The notes under the pieces were generated by a model that did no database searches, was not told the origin of the DNA, and worked only from the letters and a program-made list of their open reading frames with translations. A stretch of DNA of 17,627 nucleotides from Clostridium sp. UBA2485 (lineage in GTDB: Bacteria > Bacillota > Clostridia > Clostridiales > Clostridiaceae): positions 46,937 to 64,563 of the forward strand of contig NZ_DDOV01000033.1 in NCBI RefSeq assembly GCF_002341865.1, in the 5' to 3' direction. Both the position numbers and the translations under genes were made by a program. This document shows positions 7,814 through 14,875 of the stretch, in pieces (the first letter of the stretch is position 1; each line of letters starts with the position of its first letter).

Positions 7814-8320
7814 TTAAAAAGTTTTGTGTTCCATTCCCATTTGAACATATCCTTCTGCAGATTTTTTTATGTGTTCTATTTCTTCTTTTGTTAGTTCTCT
7901 TACAACTTTTGCTGGAGATCCCATGCATAGTACTCCTGATGGTATTTTTTTGCCTTGAGTTACTAAACTTCCTGCTCCTATAATAGTATTTTCTCCTATT
8001 TCAGAATTATTAAGTATAATAGAGCCCATTCCTATTAAAACATTATTTCCAATACTACATCCGTGAATAATACTATTATGACCTATAGTAACATTATCAC
8101 CTATTTTTGTCGGTGTATTATGATCATTATGTACAGTACTATTATCTTGTATATTTGTATTCTTTCCTACTTTTAAATAATCCATGTCTCCTCTTAAAAC
8201 TGTGCCGTACCATATATTTGAATTTTCTTCTATTTCTACATTTCCTATAATAGCTGCATTTTCTGCTATAAAGCAACTCTCATGTATATTGGGATTTATT
8301 CCCTTAAATGATTTAATCAT
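7814..8320 (-). CDS. Gamma-class carbonic anhydrase-like protein (left-handed beta-helix)
   Basis: This 168-residue protein is built of hexapeptide repeats (IGNVEI, IGDNVTIG, IGNNVLIG, IGENTIIGAG) that form a left-handed beta-helix, and family members act as trimers. The gamma-carbonic anhydrase metal ligands are present: H64 (STVH), H81 and H86 (GHNSIIH). So are R43 and D45 (LRGDMD) and Q58-D59. The length matches the YrdA/PaaY-like branch, many members of which have weak or untested CO2 hydration activity, so catalysis is inferred. The ATG at 8320 has AAGGAGAGA about 6 bases upstream. The TAA stop abuts the end of repeat copy 2, which may have supplied the last codons. No separate terminator lies before msrC. 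Confidence 0.88.
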   Translation of the reverse strand: MIKSFKGINPNIHESCFIAENAAIIGNVEIEENSNIWYGTVLRGDMDYLKVGKNTNIQDNSTVHNDHNTPTKIGDNVTIGHNSIIHGCSIGNNVLIGMGSIILNNSEIGENTIIGAGSLVTQGKKIPSGVLCMGSPAKVVRELTKEEIEHIKKSAEGYVQMGMEHKTF

Positions 8321-8411
8321 ATTTATCTCTCCTTATATTTTCTCTTAATTTAATATTACACATCTTTGAGTAAATAATTCTAGTATATTTTAATAATTAT
8401 TTTTTACATTC

Positions 8412-8488
8412 TTTAGGCATCTGAAAGAAAATAATAGATCAAAGATGTGCTAATATACTGGTCTATTATTTTTTTGAAGATGCCTTAT
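8412..8488. other. 77-base structured inverted repeat, possible leader RNA
   Basis: Arms 8412-8441 and 8459-8488 are complementary at 24 of 30 positions plus two G-T pairs. This gives an outer 8-bp stem (AGGCATCT), a small internal mismatch, and an inner 14-bp stem around a 17-base loop. Loop and stem-edge bases 8439-8449 are perfectly complementary to 8359-8369 (11 bases), so a pseudoknot or an alternative pairing is possible. It lies about 90 bases upstream of the carbonic anhydrase-like gene and more than 250 bases before nrdJ. It could be a leader element on the minus strand, a terminator-like structure on the plus strand (T7 run at 8469-8475), or an unrelated repeat. Confidence 0.4.
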
Positions 8489-8506
8489 ATAATCATTTTA
8501 GTGAAT

Positions 8507-8535
8507 ATTATATAAAAAAGCTAGCATGTTAAGAA
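8507..8535 (-). promoter_or_regulatory. Candidate promoter for the carbonic anhydrase-like gene
   Basis: On the minus strand TTCTTA (8535-8530) and TATAAT (8512-8507) are spaced by 17 bp. The -10 is perfect and the -35 is poor. If used, the transcript would begin near 8500 and carry the 8412-8488 structure in a leader of about 180 nt. Confidence 0.35.
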
Positions 8536-8601
8536 TAAAGGGATACAGCTATTTTCAGAAACTTTCAATTATTTCCTCTTATTTTTATATAATAATTTTT
8601 A

Positions 8602-8630
8602 TTGATTAAATTATAATCTTGGTATATAAT
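8602..8630 (+). promoter_or_regulatory. Sigma-A-type promoter of nrdJ
   Basis: TTGATT (8602-8607) and TATAAT (8625-8630) are separated by exactly 17 bp, giving a predicted start near 8637 and a leader of about 108 nt. NrdR box 1 overlaps the last bases of the -10 and the start site, and box 2 lies just downstream. Repressor binding would therefore block this promoter. Confidence 0.75.
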
Positions 8631-8644
8631 ACCACATATAGTGC
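8629..8644 (+). promoter_or_regulatory. NrdR box 1
   Basis: ATACCACATATAGTGC resembles the NrdR palindrome acaCtATATaTaGtgt: the right half matches 7 of 8 bases and the left half about 5 of 8. It overlaps the -10 box of the nrdJ promoter and is centred 31 bp from box 2. Confidence 0.65.
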
Positions 8645-8659
8645 ATATAAACTATTATA

Positions 8660-8675
8660 TAACTATATATAGTGT
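8660..8675 (+). promoter_or_regulatory. NrdR box 2
   Basis: TAACTATATATAGTGT matches the NrdR consensus at 14 of 16 positions. The 31-bp centre-to-centre distance to box 1 is about three helical turns, the arrangement known for paired NrdR sites ahead of ribonucleotide reductase genes. The nrdR gene itself is not in the window. Confidence 0.78.
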
Positions 8676-8702
8676 TATTTCGACTTAGTTGATTTTAAAT
8701 AC

Positions 8703-8744
8703 GGGAGGTGACCATGCTAGGAATATATTTTCTAGCATTATATT
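8703..8744 (+). promoter_or_regulatory. Displaced Shine-Dalgarno plus hairpin before the nrdJ AUG
   Basis: GGGAGGTGA (8703-8711) is the only strong ribosome site, yet the nrdJ ATG lies 36 bases after its GGAGG core. Between them ATGCTAGGAA (8714-8723) pairs with TTTCTAGCAT without its first T, i.e. 8729-8738, giving a 10-bp stem with one G-T pair and a TATAT loop. Folding removes 25 bases and leaves 11 from GGAGG to the AUG, or 8 from the extended GGAGGTGA. The hairpin could thus present the start codon to the ribosome. The alternative is translation of the short ORF at 8714-8758. Confidence 0.55.
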
Positions 8745-8758
8745 ATGGACGATATTAA
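8714..8758 (+). CDS. Possible 14-codon leader peptide overlapping the nrdJ start
   Basis: The ATG at 8714 lies 5 bases after the GGAGG of the strong Shine-Dalgarno and opens a frame reading MLGIYFLALYYGRY. It stops with TAA at 8756-8758, 11 bases past the nrdJ ATG in another frame. The peptide is hydrophobic, with four Tyr (all TAT) in 14 codons. If translated, it could couple or attenuate nrdJ translation by reinitiation. Its start codon lies in the 5' arm of the hairpin, so leader translation and hairpin-bridged nrdJ initiation would compete. It may also be a chance ORF; no homologue can be recognised at this length. Confidence 0.3.
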   Translation: MLGIYFLALYYGRY

Positions 8759-11747
8759 GAAATTTTTAAAAAGATATTACACAAAAGCCTTAACGGAAAA
8801 TACGAATTTAACAGTTTATGATTTATTTGAATGGAAAAAAGTTGATGTTTTTATAAAAGACTATAAAACTAATACAGTATTAGTTGATATGAAAGATTTA
8901 GAGTTTCCTAAAGATTACTCACAAAATGCTTGTGATATAATTGCCTCTAAGTATTTTAAAAAAGCATTAGTACCTAATGAAGTTGGATACGAGAACAGCT
9001 TAAAGATGATAGTTCATAGAATAGTAAACTTTTGGTGTGATGCTTTAGTTGATGAAGGACTTATAAATAATGAAGATGAAAAAGAAATTTTATATGATGA
9101 ACTTGCATACTGCTTTTTAAATCAAATGTATGCACCTAATTCTCCTCAATGGTTTAATACAGGCTTAAAACATGCCTATGATATAGATACAGACAGTTTA
9201 GATACTTTCTACTATGATGAAAAAAAAGCTAAAGTAGTGAAAAGTAAAGATGCTTATACTCGTACTCAAGCTTCTGCCTGTTTTATACTTTCAATAGAAG
9301 ATAAGTTACTTGGAGAGCATTCTATTTCTCAACAATATGTAACAGAAACTAAATTATTTAAAGGTGGCTCTGGTACAGGTACAAATTACTCTACCATTAG
9401 AGCAAAAGGAGAAAAATTATCTGGTGGAGGAATTTCTTCTGGAGTTATGAGTTTTTTAAAAGGCCTTGATAGAAACGCTGGCGCTATAAAATCCGGCGGT
9501 ACTACAAGACGTGCTGCTAAAATGGTTGCCTTAGATATTAACCATCCAGAGATATTTGAGTTTATAGAATGGAAAGCTAAAGAAGAAGATAAAGTAAGAG
9601 CTCTTGGTAAAATGGGATATGATGCAAACTTTGAAGGTGAAGCATATGAAACTGTATCAGGGCAAAACGGAAATAACTCTGTTAGACTAAGTAATGAATT
9701 TATGAAAAAAGTTATTAGTCTTTCGGAAAATGAAGATGAAACTATTGAACTTGAAGGAAGAATGGATAATTCTGTAAATAAAACTGTTGAAATTAAAGAA
9801 TTATGGGATTCTTTCAATTTATCTGCTTGGAAATGTGCAGATCCAGCACCTCAGTTTGATGATGTTTTCAACGCATGGCATACTTGTCCTGCTGGAGAAG
9901 ACGGTTTATATGGTGCAAAATATAATAGAATAAACTCTACAAATCCCTGTGGAGAATATGCTTTCTTAGATGACACTTCCTGTAATCTTGCATCAATAAA
10001 TGTATATAAATTTTATGATGTTAAAAATAAAGTTTTCGATTTAGAAGGTTATATTCATTTAGTAAGACTTGTACAATTAGCTCTAGAAGCTTCTATACAC
10101 TGGGGACAATTTCCTACAGAAGACATAGCTAGAAAAACATATTTATTTAGAGCTACTGGACTTGGAATCTCTAACTTAGCTTCACTACTTATGGTGATGG
10201 GTTACCCCTATGATTCAGATGAAGCTAGAAGTTTTTCTGCTAGTATTATAGGTATACTAACTGCTAGCTCTTATGTTACTTCGGCACTTATGGCTAAAAA
10301 TTTGGGAGCTTTTGAGAAGTATGAAATAAATAAGAATTATATGTTAAGAGTTATAAGAAATCACGCAAGGGTGGCTAAAGCTATAGATTCTGAATATGAA
10401 GATTTAGACTATACCCCTGTAGAAATAAATCATGAAATATTGACTAATAATGGATTAGATTATATAAGCAAAGCCTTAAAAGAGCTTTGGGTTAAAGCTA
10501 TATCCTTTGGAGAAGTATATGGTTATAGAAATGCTCAAGTATCTGTTATTGCACCAACAGGAACTATATCCTTTGCAATGGATTGTGGAGCCACTTCTAT
10601 TGAACCTTATTTCTCTCACTTTATATATAAAAAGTTATCTGGTGGTGGATTTATGACTATTGTAAATCCAGTTATAGAAGCCTCTCTTGAAAATCTAGGC
10701 TATAAAGAAAATGAAATCAAAGATATAATTGATTATATCCTAAGAAAAGAAATAGTTGATGAAGACGGTCTAGAGTATGAAAAAATCGTAGATGGAAAAA
10801 TTGAAGGTGCACCTCATCTTAAAGAAGAACATCTTTCTATATTTGATACTGCAAACAAATGTGGAAGTGGAGATAGATTTATAGGACCTATGGGGCACGT
10901 TCTTATGATGGCAAGCATAACTCCTATGATTTCTGGTGCTGTTTCTAAAACAGTTAATTTGCCTAAGAATGCAACAGTAGGTGATTTTAAGAAGGTCGTT
11001 ATTAATTCTTGGAAACTTGGAGTTAAAGGAATTTCACTATATAGAGATGGATGTAAGGCTAGCCAACCATTAAATACAACTCTAAACTCTGAGAGGAAGC
11101 TTACTCTTGAAGATTTAACTTATGCACAATTATTAGAAAAAGCTAAAGAGTTACAAAAAAATTCTAATATCTCAACTCGTGAAAAACCTGAAGGCATAAG
11201 AGTTGGCACTACTCATCCTGCACAGATAGAGGATGTTAAAATATATACTACTGTTAATAGAAATGAACAAGGCGCAATAACAGAAATCTATATAACAACA
11301 GATAGAGAAGGAACAATCATTACTGGATTATTAAACTCACTATCAAAGTCAATTTCTGTTATGCTTCAATATCATGTACCTGCACAAGATATTGCTAGAA
11401 TGTTAAGAGGTCAAAAATATGAACCTTATGGCTTTGTACAGAAACATCCATACATTAAGCATGTAACCTCTATTTCTGATTTAATCAGCAAGGTTATAGA
11501 TATAGAACTTGGAGATTTTTCTCGTTGCCAAGTAAAACCTGATAGTGAAGATATAATGATGATAAGCCAAAAAAACTATTTTAGTGCTCAAAGTGAAATA
11601 TCTAGTAGTTTAGTAGTTAACGATAAACTAACTGCTGGTGAAAGAATATACTCTGAAGTTTGTTCTCACTGCTCAAGCACTAGACTAGTGAAGAATGGTA
11701 CTTGTAAAGTTTGCCAAGATTGTGGTACTACTACAGGATGTAGTTAA
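8745..11747 (+). CDS. nrdJ: Adenosylcobalamin-dependent (class II) ribonucleotide reductase
   Basis: This 1000-residue cytoplasmic enzyme reduces ribonucleotides to deoxyribonucleotides using a radical generated from coenzyme B12, so it works with or without oxygen. The active site is complete: N400, C402 (thiyl radical) and E404 in NPCGE, with redox cysteines C179 (QASACF) and C413 (DTSCNLAS), and the APTGTIS loop further on. The C-terminus carries a Cys-rich zinc-ribbon-like tail with CxxC pairs C973/C976 and C990/C993 plus C987 and C999. It is thought to relay reducing equivalents from thioredoxin. No ATP cone is evident at the N-terminus. An in-frame stop at 8733-8735 forces initiation at ATG 8745 (or a rare ATT at 8742). 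The gene is controlled by an NrdR-box promoter and ends in a strong terminator. No cobalamin riboswitch was found upstream. Confidence 0.96.
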   Translation: MDDIKKFLKRYYTKALTENTNLTVYDLFEWKKVDVFIKDYKTNTVLVDMKDLEFPKDYSQNACDIIASKYFKKALVPNEVGYENSLKMIVHRIVNFWCDALVDEGLINNEDEKEILYDELAYCFLNQMYAPNSPQWFNTGLKHAYDIDTDSLDTFYYDEKKAKVVKSKDAYTRTQASACFILSIEDKLLGEHSISQQYVTETKLFKGGSGTGTNYSTIRAKGEKLSGGGISSGVMSFLKGLDRNAGAIKSGGTTRRAAKMVALDINHPEIFEFIEWKAKEEDKVRALGKMGYDANFEGEAYETVSGQNGNNSVRLSNEFMKKVISLSENEDETIELEGRMDNSVNKTVEIKELWDSFNLSAWKCADPAPQFDDVFNAWHTCPAGEDGLYGAKYNRINSTNPCGEYAFLDDTSCNLASINVYKFYDVKNKVFDLEGYIHLVRLVQLALEASIHWGQFPTEDIARKTYLFRATGLGISNLASLLMVMGYPYDSDEARSFSASIIGILTASSYVTSALMAKNLGAFEKYEINKNYMLRVIRNHARVAKAIDSEYEDLDYTPVEINHEILTNNGLDYISKALKELWVKAISFGEVYGYRNAQVSVIAPTGTISFAMDCGATSIEPYFSHFIYKKLSGGGFMTIVNPVIEASLENLGYKENEIKDIIDYILRKEIVDEDGLEYEKIVDGKIEGAPHLKEEHLSIFDTANKCGSGDRFIGPMGHVLMMASITPMISGAVSKTVNLPKNATVGDFKKVVINSWKLGVKGISLYRDGCKASQPLNTTLNSERKLTLEDLTYAQLLEKAKELQKNSNISTREKPEGIRVGTTHPAQIEDVKIYTTVNRNEQGAITEIYITTDREGTIITGLLNSLSKSISVMLQYHVPAQDIARMLRGQKYEPYGFVQKHPYIKHVTSISDLISKVIDIELGDFSRCQVKPDSEDIMMISQKNYFSAQSEISSSLVVNDKLTAGERIYSEVCSHCSSTRLVKNGTCKVCQDCGTTTGCS

Positions 11748-11748
11748 G

Positions 11749-11779
11749 AAAAAGTCGTGACTCTTTGTCACGACTTTTT
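11749..11779 (+). terminator. Rho-independent terminator of nrdJ
   Basis: A perfect 13-bp stem (11749-11761 with 11767-11779, TCTTT loop) begins one base after the nrdJ stop codon and ends in five T followed by a T-rich tract. The A-rich 5' side would also allow it to act on the minus strand. Confidence 0.9.
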
Positions 11780-11856
11780 GTTCTTTATATGATATGTTAT
11801 TCTTTATTTAGTTATAATTAAACATGCTAAGGAAAATAATTTACCTTAATAACAAG

Positions 11857-11887
11857 AAAAGACCTAATGCAATAGCATAGGTCTTTT
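11857..11887 (-). terminator. Rho-independent terminator of the two-component/lipoprotein operon
   Basis: AAAAGACCTA (11857-11866) pairs with TAGGTCTTTT (11878-11887), with three further pairs beyond a bulged A. It lies directly after the lipoprotein stop codon and reads into TTTTCTTGTT on the minus strand. Confidence 0.85.
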
Positions 11888-11890
11888 AAT

Positions 11891-13465
11891 TTATTTTTCA
11901 TTCTTTTGTTCTTCTGCTTTCTTTTCTAAAGACAGTGACTTATTTACTTGATCATCCCACATATCTACATACTCACCAGTTGCCCATTCTGCCATTATAA
12001 CAGTTTCATTTTCTTTTAGTTTAATTTCCTTAATAGGAGTCTCTTCTAATGTATTTCCCGCTATAGGGTAAACTTGTAGGCTTTCATCAGTAACTACAAT
12101 AGACATATTTTTGTTCGGTGATGAAAATATATCTTTAGCCTGTGGTATTGATTGTTTTATTTGAGACCAAGGTGCAAATATAGAATCATATTTTAATAAA
12201 CTTTCAGGCATCAGTGTAGGAATTTCAAAATCTCCATAATTATAAGATAAATTATCATTAGAAAAATTTACTCGTCCCTTCATTACCCATTTTCCATTCT
12301 TTCTTACAAGCCCAAAACTATTGAACTGCTCTGCATCCTTTAATTCAAATTTTTTATTGCTTTCTTTATTTTTAGTACTTCCTTGAATTGCTACTTTAAG
12401 AGCATCTACTCCTTTATCACCTATAGCCTCTGAAATAGTTATAGCACGATCCTCTCCAGAGTAAATCGTATCTATTGGTATAGTATTTAAAAGACTATAC
12501 TGATATGCTTGAGCTTCATCCTTTTTATTTCCTTCGCCTTTTACATCTAAGGATACATAATCATTTGAAATAAAATTTATACTTTTTTCAGTATAAAACG
12601 AGCTATTATTAATAAAATCTTGTGAAGGTGTTTTGGCTTTTGAGGTCTTTCCTATAGGTGCTGCTGAAATCGAATCATAGAAATAGTTATCACCTTTTAT
12701 CCGTTTAGAATCAACCTTCCAAAATCCATTTTTTCTTACCAAAAGTATATACGGCAATTCTTTTATTTCCTTTACTTTTCCATCATAACTAATCCATAAT
12801 GTTCTATAAACAGGAGTCTTAGGCTTTTCTTCTTTATTCCCATAAGGATAGTTGTATTCTTCCTCTACATAAGATTTAAGCCCAATTATAACCCCACTTT
12901 GATATCTCTTAAATTTATTAGCGGTTATTACTTCACTAGGTTTTACAGTAACTCCTCTATTAAATTCGTGATTATTAACAATACCTTTATCATCGCTTCC
13001 TATCCTTGATAAATAATACAAAGTACTATTCTTCTCAAGAATGGCTTTATCCTCATTTAATAATATAAGCTCTATAAAATAATTATTTGAGCATACAATA
13101 GTAACTACTTGAATTTCACTTTCTTCTATTCCTAAATTTTCTGGAATAGTATTATATTTGTTATATATATATTCTAATGAATTCACAACTTTTAGCTTGT
13201 ATTTAGGATTAATAAAAGTATCGCTTGGAGATATTATCATATCTTTATTAAATGTAATCATTTTATCAACCCATAGTTTAATTGAAGCATCTTCTGGTGC
13301 ATCTGTATTTAAATATTTATATGTTTCAATCTTCCATTTTCCTAATATAGATGGCTCAATTTTAGGAGATGATATTTTATTAGTTGCTACAAATTCATTA
13401 TAATTACAAGCTACCAAAGCTAACGCAATTAAACTTACTATAAATATTTTAAAGAATCTCTTCAT
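11891..13465 (-). CDS. Lipoprotein of unknown function encoded with a two-component system
   Basis: A 524-residue secreted lipoprotein. A signal peptide with Lys/Arg near its start and a hydrophobic core ends in the lipobox LVAC, so C20 would be lipidated and the protein anchored outside the membrane. After a short N-terminal region, a stretch beginning ILGKWKIETYKYL resembles the start of a small beta domain. The rest is rich in KNGKWVMKG- and RKNGFWKVD-like segments, suggesting repeated beta modules. I recognise no family. The frame extends to a TTG at 13480, but the ATG at 13465 with AAGGAGGGG at 13469-13477 is clearly the start. It lies 26 bases after the kinase stop, as the last gene of the operon, so a role in signal sensing or as an output is inferred. 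Confidence 0.85.
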   Translation of the reverse strand: MKRFFKIFIVSLIALALVACNYNEFVATNKISSPKIEPSILGKWKIETYKYLNTDAPEDASIKLWVDKMITFNKDMIISPSDTFINPKYKLKVVNSLEYIYNKYNTIPENLGIEESEIQVVTIVCSNNYFIELILLNEDKAILEKNSTLYYLSRIGSDDKGIVNNHEFNRGVTVKPSEVITANKFKRYQSGVIIGLKSYVEEEYNYPYGNKEEKPKTPVYRTLWISYDGKVKEIKELPYILLVRKNGFWKVDSKRIKGDNYFYDSISAAPIGKTSKAKTPSQDFINNSSFYTEKSINFISNDYVSLDVKGEGNKKDEAQAYQYSLLNTIPIDTIYSGEDRAITISEAIGDKGVDALKVAIQGSTKNKESNKKFELKDAEQFNSFGLVRKNGKWVMKGRVNFSNDNLSYNYGDFEIPTLMPESLLKYDSIFAPWSQIKQSIPQAKDIFSSPNKNMSIVVTDESLQVYPIAGNTLEETPIKEIKLKENETVIMAEWATGEYVDMWDDQVNKSLSLEKKAEEQKNEK

Positions 13466-13491
13466 AATCCCCTCCTTCAATCATTATCAAT

Positions 13492-14874
13492 CTACAATGG
13501 CAAGGTTATTATAACTTCTGTTCCTTCACCTAATTTGCTTTTTATATCTAAGCTTCCATTATGCATTTGGATAATTTCATCACAAACAGATAATCCTATA
13601 CCATTACTAGAGTTAGAATTTTTTCCTTTATAGAATTTTTCCTTAACTTTAGATATCTCATCCTGTGAAATACCTATTCCTGTATCTTTAATACTCATTA
13701 TAATACTATTTTCTATAACATTGGTATTAAAAATAATTTCTCCTCCAGGGGAAGTAAATTTAATAGCATTATCTAAAATATTTATAAGAACTTGTTTTAT
13801 CCTATTTTTATCTACAATTATATTAGTCAAATTTTCATCAACATTTACCTTCAATGTTAAATTTTCATTTTTAGCTCTTGGTGTTAATTGCTTTGATAGT
13901 GCTAAAATTAATGCTGTTAAATTTGCATTCTCTTTTTTAAGGGTTATTTTTCCTGATAATAGCTTTGAGAAATCTAATAAATCCTCTACTAAGTGAGTTA
14001 ATCTATCTACTTCCTGCTCTATTATATCTAACCCTTCCTTTATTTCTTCTTCATCTTGAAAATCTGAAGCTTTCAGCACAATTGACCATCCCTTTATAGA
14101 TGTTAATGGCGTTCTAAGTTCATGAGATACAGAAGCAATAAACTCATTTTTAAGCTTTTCATTCTTCATAATCTCATCTGACATATAATTAAGAGTATCT
14201 GCTAATTTTCCAAGCTCATCATCAAAGAACTTAGGTATCTTTTCACTAAAATCTCCTGTTGCCATTTTTTCTGCACCGTAACTTATTTTTTTTAGTGGCT
14301 TAGTAATACTATTCGATATAAATAAACTTACAATACTTGAAACTATTATAACAAATATTCCTACTAATAGTGCATATTTAGATGCTTTAGCTACAGTTTT
14401 ATCAACTTCAGCAGTAGATGCTATAAATCTAAGCGCACCATCTATTTTATTATTATGATTAAGAGCAATAGTCATACTTATAGACGACTCTCCATTAATA
14501 GTTAATTTTTCTACTACTATTTTTTCTTTACCTTCTATAACATCCATTAACTTTTCTGGCAAATCAATATTTTCTATATCTATCCCTAAAGAGTCCATCA
14601 GTACTTTACCATTTTTGTCGATAATTTGCACTTCTGCACTAGTATTTTCCCAAAATAAATCTACATCATTAGCCGTATTAGCTCGTACTCCTTCAGAAGA
14701 AAGATAAGTATTATAAAAATTACTGGAAATAATTATTTGGTTCTTTAAGGTATCATTAAGTCCTGTGTAATAGTAGCTTTTAATTGCAGTTATTACTATT
14801 ACCTCAACAATAACTATAGTTAACACTATAATAAGTAAATAACTGCCTGAAATTCTTCTCTTAATAGATACCAA
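13492..14874 (-). CDS. HAMP-domain sensor histidine kinase
   Basis: A 460-residue membrane kinase. Helix one spans about 12-31, an extracellular sensor domain about 32-165, and helix two about 167-187. These are followed by a HAMP linker (about 188-240), HisKA with H251 in SVSHELRTPL, and the ATPase with the N box NILDNA (365-370), the G1 box DTGIGI (397-402) and a GIGL box (425-428). It would autophosphorylate H251 and pass phosphate to the adjacent regulator. The start is a TTG at 14874: AAGGAGA lies 6 bases before it, and only one base separates the regulator stop from this TTG, so translation is probably coupled. The ligand cannot be told from sequence. Confidence 0.92.
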   Translation of the reverse strand: MVSIKRRISGSYLLIIVLTIVIVEVIVITAIKSYYYTGLNDTLKNQIIISSNFYNTYLSSEGVRANTANDVDLFWENTSAEVQIIDKNGKVLMDSLGIDIENIDLPEKLMDVIEGKEKIVVEKLTINGESSISMTIALNHNNKIDGALRFIASTAEVDKTVAKASKYALLVGIFVIIVSSIVSLFISNSITKPLKKISYGAEKMATGDFSEKIPKFFDDELGKLADTLNYMSDEIMKNEKLKNEFIASVSHELRTPLTSIKGWSIVLKASDFQDEEEIKEGLDIIEQEVDRLTHLVEDLLDFSKLLSGKITLKKENANLTALILALSKQLTPRAKNENLTLKVNVDENLTNIIVDKNRIKQVLINILDNAIKFTSPGGEIIFNTNVIENSIIMSIKDTGIGISQDEISKVKEKFYKGKNSNSSNGIGLSVCDEIIQMHNGSLDIKSKLGEGTEVIITLPL

Positions 14875-14875
14875 T

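Noticed and set aside
7716..7928. 70-residue minus-strand ORF
   Set aside because: Out of frame with the carbonic anhydrase-like gene it overlaps, ending in repeat DNA, and with Arg/Lys-rich nonsense composition.
8520..8720. Complementarity between CTAGCATG (8521-8528) and CATGCTAG (8713-8720)
   Set aside because: The first site lies upstream of the predicted nrdJ transcription start, so the two would not be on one mRNA; an 8-base match is likely chance.
8321..8744. Cobalamin riboswitch ahead of the B12-dependent reductase
   Set aside because: No recognisable B12 box or the expected multi-stem core; control is explained by NrdR boxes and the start-site hairpin.
9386..9817. 143-residue minus-strand ORF inside nrdJ
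   Set aside because: Antisense shadow of a conserved catalytic region.
13158..13403. 81-residue plus-strand ORF in the lipoprotein gene, and a similar 91-residue one at 13721-13996 in the kinase gene
   Set aside because: Both are antisense shadows of supported genes with no ribosome site.
13466..13480. TTG start five codons upstream for the lipoprotein
   Set aside because: These codons are the Shine-Dalgarno itself (AAGGAGGGG); ATG 13465 is optimally placed.
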